A stretch of 64,000 bases of DNA from Gracilaria domingensis. Lineage: Eukaryota > Rhodophyta > Florideophyceae > Gracilariales > Gracilariaceae. A program made the translations under genes and the position numbers. How positions within the stretch are numbered: position 1 is the stretch's first letter; each line of letters starts with the position of its first letter. Shown piece after piece: positions 8,986-18,089 of the stretch. The notes beneath the pieces were generated by a model. The model did not search any database, was not told where the DNA came from, and saw only the letters and a program-made list of their open reading frames with translations. The stretch covers positions 61,249 to 125,248 of the forward strand of contig VCMS01000156.1 in assembly GCA_022539475.1 (NCBI GenBank). The letters run 5' to 3'.

Positions 8986-9944
8986 CCCTTCTGGGAGGAT
9001 AGTTTTGGGACATGGCTAATTTTGGGACAAATTCTCGCCAAACGTATGGGAACCGAAACACCCATCTCCCATCCTATCTCGGGCCACAGGGGAATCTTAA
9101 GTCCATTGTGAGCCCCTTTCCCGCCATGCACAGGACTGCAATAAACGTCCAAATGATCAGCTCGTGCGAGCTCCTCTGAAAACCTGTCCACCACGGCGGT
9201 GAACAGCCGTAACGTTTTCATCATCCCACCGTCCATGAGAACACAAACATTTGAGCACAAGAAGCGCTTGGAACGTCAGAAAGACCAGTACCTCGCACGC
9301 ACAGAGGCTTTACGACTGCTGCGGGATAACGGTAGTGTTCGCGACATTGCTAGATAGACCGGCATCAGCAAGTCGACTTTTAACAGTATTAAGAAAGCTA
9401 GACCAAGCAGCCAAGAAGAACTGCAGCATTTATTGAGTTTCGAGATACGGTCTGGCACCTCGTTTACTATTACCAAGGAGGAATGTCAAATGAAAGCGCG
9501 TGAAAGTTCTGTGGGGAGAAAACGTCGCATTGCGGCAACAAAGAAGAATGCCGCTTTGCTTGGAAAGGCTGTGGCCTTGTCGGTTCGTAGTGGCAAGGGC
9601 GGTGGACTACTGAAGGCTATCGGCAAGCCAAGGACACGGATTCGGTCCTATGGGTTTGCTGCTTTCATTGTCCTTGAAGCGTTGGGGCTTGCGGTCGAAC
9701 TCTTGCATGGGGAGGACGTTGTCCCAAAACTGGCCGGAGAGAGCCTGTTGGCGATTGGCGAACATCCAGCCAAGTGAGTCGGTGATTTGAACACTTGGGG
9801 AGAATACATGACATATCGTAGCTCGTTTGAAAGCTCTCGTCAACTGCAATCTTTTTGGCTAGATTTGAAATTAAAGAAGAAGACTCTTTTATGAAATAAT
9901 TTTAAATTTCTCTTAAGTGTCCCAAAACTATCCTCCCAGAAGGG
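8986..9944. mobile_element. Inverted-repeat DNA element with TA target (Tc1/mariner- or pogo-like)
   Basis: A 27-bp perfect inverted repeat, CCCTTCTGGGAGGATAGTTT plus seven bases at the left (8986-9012) and its reverse complement at the right (9918-9944), each flanked outside by TA (8984-8985 and 9945-9946). Length 959 bp. TA duplication points to the Tc1/mariner/pogo group. It contains one helix-turn-helix frame with a stop, so it is non-autonomous now. Its right end lies 10 bp from the left end of the next element. Confidence 0.6.
9235..9777 (+). pseudogene. Helix-turn-helix protein frame inside the TA element, one in-frame TAG
   Basis: The frame opens with ATG at 9235 and runs to a stop at 9777, broken by a single TAG at 9355-9357. 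The segment EALRLLRDNGSVRDIA before the stop and TGISKSTFNSIKKA after it together look like a Psq/homeodomain-type helix-turn-helix as found at the N-terminus of pogo- and Tc1-type transposases, where it binds the inverted repeats. No DDE catalytic region is recognisable after it. The stop falls between recognition helices, so the present frame cannot make an intact domain. Confidence 0.35.
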
Positions 9945-9954
9945 TACTGTGTTT

Positions 9955-10004
9955 CTTGCCAAGCCCAAAATATGTGTAGACATCCACTTTAAAAACTCCT
10001 TATG
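9955..10004 (+). repeat. Left terminal inverted repeat of DUF7869-like element
   Basis: Pairs with 12385-12430 in reverse complement; strongest block is the shared CCACTTTAAAAACTCC. Confidence 0.55.
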
Positions 10005-10172
10005 GTACTTTTGGAGTACCGAGAGTTTGTCATATCGTTTGAAAGCTGACCTTAAACTGCGTTCATACAAGGCGTCAGGGGATTATTTGGACGTCCCAAA
10101 ACGGCAGAATTCGACCAACCGTTGGCAAGATAATCTACCGATCTAAAAAAAGATGTAAACGCATCAAAAGAT

Positions 10173-12236
10173 ATGAACAAATCTTTTCGTTGTACGATTT
10201 GCCGGTCCACAAACGTCGTCGTCTACATTACGGCAACATCCTCGGCATTCATCATGCAAACCAACCACATTCTGTGCGAGGCTGAGTCGCTCCAGCACTC
10301 AGATCTTGTAAGAAACAACGACAGCGTTCGTGTAAGTACATCACCAAGCAATGATGCAGAAGAGGAAGGTCGTTATCAAGGACCACAGTCACATGAAGAG
10401 AGAGAAAACGGCTCTACGAACAGTACTGATCTTACTGCTGCTGAAATGAAACAGGCACACAATCACTACGACTCTTTTATGAAACAATGCACATGTTCAA
10501 CACCTTGTGGGTTAGAAAAAATCCGGGATCTTTCTATAAGCTTTGCTGCAATGAAAGAGTCTCAGCGCATACACGCAGTGCGCTGCATTCTATTAGCACT
10601 AAGTGCGCCGCCTGATTGTCCAAATGAGCTCATGCAAAGCGATGCGCAACGATCGCAGTACAAGAAAAGATTACGAAGACAGAAACGCCCGGGTGCTAGA
10701 GTCACAACTCAGTATGCAATCCGAGGAGTTTGCCTCTGCGCCAACGCATTTGCAGCGGTAGTTCAATTGCATCCACGAACTGTGCGGACCTGCGCCACTA
10801 ATATCACAACCGACATTAACTTCTCCGTGCACACAACAAAAGAAAGGAAACGGCGCAAAGGGTATCTATCTGTTCAGTCCATGGTGGCGTTGTGGTTTTT
10901 ACAAGTATATGGGGAAATCAACGCAATGGCTTGTCCGACAGGGAGGGGATCTGCAGATGACAGACCTGTGATGCTGTTGCCAAGCAAGACCACAATTGCT
11001 TCGGTCCATGAGCAATACGCTAAGGAATGGGAAGAGCTCATCACGTCATTCTATCAATCGAATCTATGTGCGCAACAGCGTCCCCAATCGGCTCTTAGCA
11101 AAGACGCGTTCAGAAAAGTTTGGCGGACGCATATGTCTACTTTAAGAATAATGCGATCAGGGAGCGACTTTTGTGACACATGCACGACATTACTCAATGA
11201 AGCAAACGCCTGCCAAAATCGACAGACAAAGCAAGTTCTTCTCGAGGCCCGAGACAGACACAGAACGGATGCACTGCAGGAGTTCATGAACTATAAAGCC
11301 ATACGAGAAATCGCGACAAAAGACTGGCCTGAAGTGCACATTGTGTTCGACTTCGCCGAAAAGGTTCTCCTCCCACGTCTTCTGCGGAAGCCAGGGCAGC
11401 TCTATTTCATCACTGGACTCAAGTTCGATATTTTTGGGTGCCATGTCAGCAACACTGGTACTACTAACATTTTTGGACTGGCAGAAGGTCACTGGCCAGG
11501 ACACAAAACGGCCAATGAAGTTGGATCAATGCTACACTACACAATCGAGCAGGTGAAAGCCGAACGCCGTAGTGTTCGCAAAATACAGCTGCATGCCGAC
11601 AATTGCAGCGGTCAAAATAAGAACCGTTACATACTGTTCTACCTTGCATGGCGGGTTCTAATGAAGTACGAGGATGGAATCACACTCCATTTTCTTGTTG
11701 CGGGTCACACAAAAAATGTTTGCGATGGTGCGTTCGGGCTAGTGAAGCGACGTTTGAAGCAATTGGACGTCTTTTGTCCGCGAGATATGATGGCGGCTAT
11801 TGAAGATAGTAGTTCGAGCAATAGAGCTGTCTGCGGGACGCAGGTTGAATGGTTTGATTGGAAGAAGTTTCTAAGTCTTTTCTTTACTATACCAAGTACG
11901 TTTAAATTATCACAGTACCATACGTTCTCCTTTAGCTCTGAATACGCCGGTTTTGTTTGCGTTCAAAAGTTTTCAAACAGCTCTACAAGGGAACAGTTCA
12001 GGCTGTTGAAATCAAGGTTTACCTGTGAGTCGATTATTGAAGAGGCAACGTTGGGGTGTTTAAATGATAACAACGGCGTGATTCAGTGTTTGAGTAAAAT
12101 GTCTTCCGCTCAAGAAGGAAACCGGCGGGCGTATTTGGTTAAGAATATCTTAGAGCGCTACTATCCGAATGATAATGACGCTCATGCTCTGTTTTTTGCA
12201 AACGGAGAGGATTGGACCAATTCATGCGTATCGTAG
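10173..12236 (+). CDS. DUF7869-like protein, candidate RNase H-fold transposase
   Basis: 687 aa, intact. I recognise the pattern of the DUF7869 family from several conserved blocks: CTCSTPCG (about 106-113), VCLCANAFAAVVQL (186-199), FCDTC (333-337), HIVFDFAEKVLLP (389-401), HADNCSGQNKNRYILFYLAW (474-493) and GHTKNVCDGAFGLVKRRLKQ (511-530). D393, D476 and D518 are spaced like catalytic acids of an RNase H-type nuclease; this assignment is inference. The Cys pairs suggest zinc-binding. It sits alone between inverted repeats, so a transposition role is likely. No intron, no frame break, unlike most coding sequence in the other elements here. Start is the first ATG; two other Met lie near residues 28 and 92. 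Confidence 0.65.
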   Translation: MNKSFRCTICRSTNVVVYITATSSAFIMQTNHILCEAESLQHSDLVRNNDSVRVSTSPSNDAEEEGRYQGPQSHEERENGSTNSTDLTAAEMKQAHNHYDSFMKQCTCSTPCGLEKIRDLSISFAAMKESQRIHAVRCILLALSAPPDCPNELMQSDAQRSQYKKRLRRQKRPGARVTTQYAIRGVCLCANAFAAVVQLHPRTVRTCATNITTDINFSVHTTKERKRRKGYLSVQSMVALWFLQVYGEINAMACPTGRGSADDRPVMLLPSKTTIASVHEQYAKEWEELITSFYQSNLCAQQRPQSALSKDAFRKVWRTHMSTLRIMRSGSDFCDTCTTLLNEANACQNRQTKQVLLEARDRHRTDALQEFMNYKAIREIATKDWPEVHIVFDFAEKVLLPRLLRKPGQLYFITGLKFDIFGCHVSNTGTTNIFGLAEGHWPGHKTANEVGSMLHYTIEQVKAERRSVRKIQLHADNCSGQNKNRYILFYLAWRVLMKYEDGITLHFLVAGHTKNVCDGAFGLVKRRLKQLDVFCPRDMMAAIEDSSSSNRAVCGTQVEWFDWKKFLSLFFTIPSTFKLSQYHTFSFSSEYAGFVCVQKFSNSSTREQFRLLKSRFTCESIIEEATLGCLNDNNGVIQCLSKMSSAQEGNRRAYLVKNILERYYPNDNDAHALFFANGEDWTNSCVS

Positions 12237-12384
12237 AATGCGCATAAATCTATAACGAGTAGCTCAATTTGAGATCTTTAAAGTTCGTGTACAACAGAAT
12301 CAAAGCATCTACAAGAAAGATTTCGGGGTCAAAAACGGTCCAGAACAAGTTTCGCGCCCGTATTTCTGTTCCCTCTTTGTCCTA

Positions 12385-12430
12385 TAGGGAGTTTTTAAAG
12401 TGGATTGACACACATATGTCGAGGGCCAAG
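12385..12430 (-). repeat. Right terminal inverted repeat of DUF7869-like element
   Basis: Reverse complement partner of 9955-10004. Confidence 0.55.
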
Positions 12431-13486
12431 GATGTGGGGGACTCTACGCATCCTGCGCCGTGTTCGACGACGGCGGCTGACGCACTGGATGCGCCGTCGA
12501 CGACGCTGGCGTGCGCCGCCGCCGCCGCCGCCGCACTAGTACTTAGATCTGGTTCAGTAGCAGTTTTGTCTAGTCTAGTGGTAACCTACCGTATCAATCT
12601 ATCTACGGAGTAAACGTAGCTTTACGACGGTCCTTGACCGAGCGCGGCACAGCCCTTCGCAGGGCCGCAAGTCCGGAAGCGCGACGCAGCTCCCCGCAGG
12701 AGCCGTAAGTTGCGTTGCACATGCAGGCCACCGGCGGGCCGCCACTGTGCGTCTTAGCTCTGTCCGTCCGACCAGCCCACCCACGGGCCGCAACGCCGGA
12801 TTGTGCTGACTCTGCCTAGTCCCACTCCGGGGCCAGAGTAGATCTCGCGACTGATCTCAACAAAAAAATGCTGCTGGCTTGGTACGTATTCGAATGGGGG
12901 TTGGATCATGGTAAAGATCATAGACCTGCCTTAGGCAGAATAATGGGATCCACACTGCAGACGGGGCCGTTCGCGACCCATCAGGAAACGCTGCCTCCAA
13001 AACGAGAGAATTCGTAGTTGACAAACTTTTGACGAAATCTACTGAAATATTTGAAATAGTTTACAAATTCGAACTGAATCAATCAATTATCAGAAAGCAA
13101 GATTACTTCAACACCCATTAAATTGAAGGCAGATGAATTGACATAAAACTTGAGCCCACATGCTGGTGGCCACGATCATGAAATGCCGTATCGCACCATG
13201 CGAGCAATACGAAGCAAAAATCCAATTCGTGCTATCTCAACAAGTTAGTTGTATGTAGATAATGATACTTAGACTGAAGGTCTTCAGAGCTCTACTGAAG
13301 ATCAGATGAGGCCTGGATGGCGAAGCTTTCCATACGATATGCTTGTTTATCCAATCTGAGCAGTCCTCTTCCTAAATAGAGTATTGTAGAGACGCAAGAG
13401 AGACGGTTTGAAAATCTTTCAACCTTTGGGAGTCGTTGCCTATATTTCAACTACACCACGACGTCGGCTTGAACAACGCCTGCTCT
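12431..13486. other. Intergenic, no gene recognised; GCC microsatellite
   Basis: Contains a (CGC/GCC)n run at about 12509-12533 and GC-rich sequence to about 12800, then AT-richer sequence. TAGTCTAGTGGTA at 12573-12585 resembles a Pol III A box, but no B box follows at tRNA distance. Nothing else supportable. Confidence 0.4.
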
Positions 13487-14101
13487 CTAGTCATTCGCCA
13501 ATCCCAACCTCCGACGTCGCACAGGAGTCCTCCACAGCGCGTACAGCCGCGCACAATCCGCCTCCACTTCGTCCACAGTCTGGACGACTGTAAACCCCTT
13601 CGATGTGTAAAGCGCCAAATCGGCCACCTGACAACACTCCACGTAAGCCGCCAAAGCCTGCTCATCACACCACGTCAACACGTCCGCCAATTTCTTTGTC
13701 TCGAACCGCTTCTGTGCACCATCACCGCCCTCCACGATGCAAAGATGTACGTGTGGCATCTTCGCTGCCGTCATTTCAACTCGTTTCGTGCTATTTAGCA
13801 GCCTTCGCGCCCTGTGGAGCACCCGCTGCCATTTGCCGCCGTGCCCCTGAACTGCAATGTACTCGTCGCGCTGTGCGTCTTGCACGGCTGTGTGTAGCTG
13901 TGTACCAGGGAATCGCACGTGATGCATTCCGCGGCTGAACCAAAGACATTGATCGAACGGCTCTTCGTGCTTCTTTCCCATGAGGTACTGCGTCACAGTA
14001 TCTTGTTCCTCCTGTTCGAGCTCCAGTGGCTCTTCCATGCGCTTTTTCTTACGCGCCGCGGTGGCGTGTGCGGCTCGCGCGACGGTGTGAGGGGATGCCA
14101 T
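13487..14101 (-). CDS. Hypothetical protein, 204 aa
   Basis: Not recognised. Intact frame from MASPHTVARAAHATAARKKK to a stop at 13487. It has a basic KKKR cluster near residue 18 that could be a nuclear signal, then an acidic Glu/Gln-rich stretch (LELEQEEQD). The rest looks globular and soluble, with no signal peptide or membrane segment and six Cys without a clear motif. CTTAAAAC lies about 25 bases upstream of the ATG. Neighbours are an element remnant on one side and a gene-poor stretch on the other, so context gives no clue. It is the longest frame in 12.4-16.7 kb, which is the main reason to call it. Confidence 0.45.
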   Translation of the reverse strand: MASPHTVARAAHATAARKKKRMEEPLELEQEEQDTVTQYLMGKKHEEPFDQCLWFSRGMHHVRFPGTQLHTAVQDAQRDEYIAVQGHGGKWQRVLHRARRLLNSTKRVEMTAAKMPHVHLCIVEGGDGAQKRFETKKLADVLTWCDEQALAAYVECCQVADLALYTSKGFTVVQTVDEVEADCARLYALWRTPVRRRRLGLAND

Positions 14102-16680
14102 TGTGGAACGGGTGTTTTAAGTGGGAGCCTGTTTCAAGTGCGGTTTGGAAATTGACGAGGCCACGTTGGCCTCTGGCGATAGTGAAGAGGGTGGCTGATG
14201 CCATGTTATGGACGGATGCATCGCCCGGCATAAGTTGTGGTAAGGGTTGGATTTTGCACTCAGCGTGCAACAGTGGACAGCCTGCCTTGCGCCACAGTTG
14301 CGGTTGCTTACCGCCTACTGCGGACCCCTGGGGACATGAGGCCTGGTGGCGCTTGTTCGCTGCGGGGGGCCTTTGTCTCTTCTCTCAGGAAACCTTCAGA
14401 CCACTTGCAACTGCAAGTGCACGTATATGGACGTATATGAGTACTTCAAAATTTGTGGAACAAACAGTTCCTAATAGGAGGGACAAACATGTCTCATGCA
14501 CAGCTCAGAATGAGCAAGATAGAAGTGAATGGAAATCGTTATGAGTTGTTACACGCCTTCAAAACTTGCTCGACGAAGCTTCCATTCTCAGGGCTTCGCC
14601 AAAGACGTTCTGCCTCTGGCACATGCACCCAAATTCACTCATTATACTTGACCTTACGAGCACACGCTGAAGCACAAAGAGCCACACTGACGTATAATAT
14701 AAGTCCTTTACCATGTCGCAAACTTCATCGAGAAGTCAAAGTACTGGACAACGTTTGATTCCTACTCTTTGCAAGCAATCAAATTCAAAATTGCTCCTTT
14801 GTAATTATTTAATTTTAAATTTTTGAATCCCTGAACTTTAAACCCACAAGTGGCCTCTCGGAGAAGAAGATCACCACGCTTTGAACAAACGGACGAAGTT
14901 GAATCCCCACTGAGTGTCACTATTAAACTCAAGCGTACTGTGCACAATTACCCATGACACTATTTGCACGAGCCAATGTGCTGTTTGAATATTGGTGAAC
15001 TAACCGTAATTCCGCAATGAATTCATCGACGGTCTTGGAAAGCGTTACACAAAATTTCGGCTTTTGAACTATCAATTGAGTGGAAGGAGAACATGGAAGT
15101 CGCCCGTTCACAAAAAGGAAAAAATTGCAAATTGGTAATAATAAACCAAGTCTGGGTTTCCTGTATACCTCGGACAATGCCCTACATTTACGTCCAATCT
15201 TTTGTGGCGTAGAGAAAATGGGGTGCAGACTGCGTGGAGCAGCAGACGGAAAAACAACCAATATTTAAAAAGGCCGTAAGAGCAGACGAACACATCCATG
15301 TTCCTTCAGTCCTGACCCTTGGTACCATCACTGCAGTTGTGAAACACGTACCATGCAATCTCCATAATTATTCCCAATTCCTCATAAAGAAAAGTATTGG
15401 ACAAAGCTACTTCCCCTGACGGAGTTGGAATTTCAATTAAATATTTTGGATCTTGCTATTTGCACAGGATGAACCACCTGATTCCATGGATATGTTTTTT
15501 TTTTTTTGTGTTCGAACGACTCGATGTTCTTCCACCTATGGTTTGAACTGGTTTCAAATACGTTTGGGTGCGAGAAGCCAATTTGAATCGTCAAGTGGAG
15601 TTTTTCACTTTGTCCTACATGCAGGATTATCGTGCAAAGTTCACGTTTGCGTGGAGAATTAGAGCTGGCCCAAGAATCCCGTTTCTAACTGAGATCTCAG
15701 ACATCTTGGTTAAACGGTAAGGATAGAATGGAGACGCAGGCCGAACAAGGCGAGCGAGAGGAAAGCTCGAATAGAGAACGTATGGCACAGCATAGAGAAG
15801 CTATGACTCACCCGTCTGTGAGTCACCATTCGTCCTGTGATCACTGATAAACTCTTCTCTGAGGTCATGTTCCCAACGTTGTGACGTGATGTCACCTTGA
15901 GAGCGCGTTGTTCATTTTGACATGTTGTGATTTCTAACTAGTTTTCACTCGTTGCACACGTGTCGCAATAACCATCAGATCAAAATTTTTTATTTCTTCT
16001 TTTTTTGAAAACAAACCCGAAATGTTTGACACTTTACACGTAGCCGAGCGAGCACGTGACCGAGCGAGAATTCTACGACGACCGCACTCGCGGACACGCA
16101 TTGCTGTACACACCGTTACCTTCGTCGTCGGACACGGAGGCCAGTGGCCACGGGGGAGCACAAGTCATTCGTGCCACGAGCCGAGCGGAGCAGCACGCAG
16201 CCAATCAGCGAGCGCGTCGCCGGAGGGCCACGTCATAACTCTCCTCATCGTCGTAAAGCCGTTTGGCTACTGCCACGCTTCGGAATTGTTTCGATAAGCA
16301 CCTCGCCTCGTGTATGTTTTTTGAGAGCGTACCTTTGATACAGACGCACGGTCCGCCTCGACAACGTCCTGTAACCCTATTTCATGCCATACTACGAGAG
16401 AATTTGTACTACATCCGTCTTTCTTGGCAATCCCTTAGCTGTCATTTCTTTCTTCATGCTAAACTCTGGGCACGCAATATCTTACAGAGACCTATGGAAC
16501 CTTCTTGAGCACATGTGCTGAAGCATCACAGGTCAACCTTCTTACCCCATTACTCAAAAAATCATCATATATCGCCCAGTAGGAACGTCGCTGTAAACAC
16601 ATTGTTGTGCCGCTTCGTGTCTTCTTCGCGACTAGCCGCAATGCCGTGGCGAATATTTCCACGTTTTCTCGTTGTGAGTG
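14102..16680. other. Intergenic, no gene recognised
   Basis: About 2.6 kb with only short open frames on both strands, none with recognisable motifs. The last 50 bases lead into the promoter of the secreted-protein gene. Confidence 0.4.
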
Positions 16681-16682
16681 CT

Positions 16683-16690
16683 CTATAAGA
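16683..16690 (+). promoter_or_regulatory. TATA box
   Basis: CTATAAGA in the context GTGCTCTATAAGAGCAGACC, 117 bp before the chosen ATG at 16807. The same CTATAAGAG(C) core precedes the antisense gene at 62561-62568. Confidence 0.55.
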
Positions 16691-16806
16691 GCAGACCTAC
16701 CAAGCTGGCAACGTCCATCTCCCGATCCTCATCCCATCCTTCACAATTCCCTCCCTTCCAAGCTAACTGAACTAACTCTCCTTTGGAGCCAACTTCTCTA
16801 ACCAAC

Positions 16807-17406
16807 ATGAAGCTGATTCCAACCATTTTCTTCACTATCTTCTTCTGTCAGCTCTTGATAGTTCGTGCCATTCCGCCGATCCGAGCAGCCACCCAAACGC
16901 CTCTACCAGAATCTTTGCGTGTTGAACAGCGATCTGATCCTACCCAACCACCTGCAACACACACTTCGACTTTCGTTCCGCAGTCAGATACCCGCAACAC
17001 TCCAAACTACGAGATGGTAACCTGTCGTGGCTCTCTTTGCTTCACAAGTCGTGGCACTCGTCTTCTGTGCTCCAAATCACACCATCGCGTGACGCACTCA
17101 CGGGACAAGGCCGTTTTACTTATCGCAGAAAAGGATGACCGAACCAATCGTCACAAGATCACATACGCCGCAGACGTTTCAGAGAAAGCGGTTGAGAGCG
17201 GATTCGTCGATCATATTCACTGGCACGCAACGAAGAATGACAACGCACCGACACAATGCTCATATCTTGATGTGTCTGCTGTCGGTTTCGGAAGGGCAGT
17301 TTCACGTATGACATATGGGGAGCCTTTTGGGCTTTGCTGTGAGGCATGCTCGTATGCTCAAAGGAATCAATTTCCTCCTTCTTATTCTTGTTGCTATGCA
17401 TGCTAG
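16807..17406 (+). CDS. Secreted Cys-rich protein, 199 aa
   Basis: Function unknown. The start at 16807 (MKLIPTIFFTIFFCQLLIVR) gives a textbook signal peptide: Lys after Met, hydrophobic core, probable cleavage after RA near residue 20. The alternative ATG at 16783 would bury it. A Pro/Thr-rich linker follows, then a Cys-containing region (CRGSLCF, LLCSKSHHR) with several His, and a C-terminal cluster (FGLCCEACSYAQ, YSCCYAC) that ends the protein. The Cys pattern suggests disulfides outside the cell. I see no known domain. Confidence 0.6.
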   Translation: MKLIPTIFFTIFFCQLLIVRAIPPIRAATQTPLPESLRVEQRSDPTQPPATHTSTFVPQSDTRNTPNYEMVTCRGSLCFTSRGTRLLCSKSHHRVTHSRDKAVLLIAEKDDRTNRHKITYAADVSEKAVESGFVDHIHWHATKNDNAPTQCSYLDVSAVGFGRAVSRMTYGEPFGLCCEACSYAQRNQFPPSYSCCYAC

Positions 17407-18089
17407 ATGGATTTCATCTTGTGAGAATGAGAGAAGCCCCTTCGTTGTGAGTTGGACAGATGCGCGTACGTTCTTGGAAATGCGTTCTTGCGTTGTCGTT
17501 GAACAGTTGCACAACCTGGCTTGAGCTATCAATGTGTTTCTACGTAAGCGTTTCAATTCTTTGGTGCCATAAACTGTGTTGTAGAGGCACATTACTGCAG
17601 CTGTGAAGGAGCAAATTGCGATGAGCACCACATTTAGTAGGTTACTAGTAGCCCCTAACTGATATTTTTACCAGTAATAGCGTTCCCAAACGCTAAAGAA
17701 TATAAACGCGACTAACAAAACAATCTCGTAACAGAGGATCAGCCGAACGATGCAAACCACCAGTGCTCTGGGTTGAGAATCCCATCTGGATCTGGAGTGG
17801 TACACGCCACACGTGGCACAATAAGACACGTCTTCCAAATGCGATCCCAATCGGATTGCAAGAAACTTTACAGTGGCTTTCGAGAGTCTCGTGATGCTCA
17901 GCTGGCAAATCTCCTTTGAGTGTCTGAGTGTCAGGCGAGACGCCTGATTCATCCATGCCGAGAAAAGCCGAGCACGTACAAGCCGTGCACGCAAAATGGT
18001 TCCTTCCTGGAGCTGTCACTGGAGAGCAAAGTCGACGGCTGTCTACTACATTCTAGCACTCACCCGCGTAGGCATCTGTTGCCGCCATC
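17407..18089. other. Intergenic, no gene recognised
   Basis: Spacer between the secreted-protein gene and the membrane-protein gene. Presumably contains 3' and 5' untranslated sequence; no clear TATA box or poly(A) signal was identified. Confidence 0.35.

Larger units (their letters stand above)
9955..12430. mobile_element. Inverted-repeat element encoding a DUF7869-like protein
   Basis: Imperfect terminal inverted repeats flank a single large gene. Left 9966-10004 contains ATATGTGTAGACATCCACTT then TAAAAACTCC. The reverse complement of 12385-12424 reads CATATGTGTGTCAATCCACT then TTAAAAACTCC; about 30 of 35 bases agree. The similarity may start at CTTG.CC (9955 and 12430). No clear target duplication was found. 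Nothing else is encoded, so the 687-aa protein is the obvious mobility candidate. Confidence 0.55.

Noticed and set aside
12573-12585. Pol III A-box-like TAGTCTAGTGGTA suggesting a tRNA gene
   Set aside because: No B box or cloverleaf at the right distance.
14026-14544. 172-codon plus-strand frame
   Set aside because: Overlaps the start of the 204-aa minus-strand gene; composition looks random and no motif is visible.
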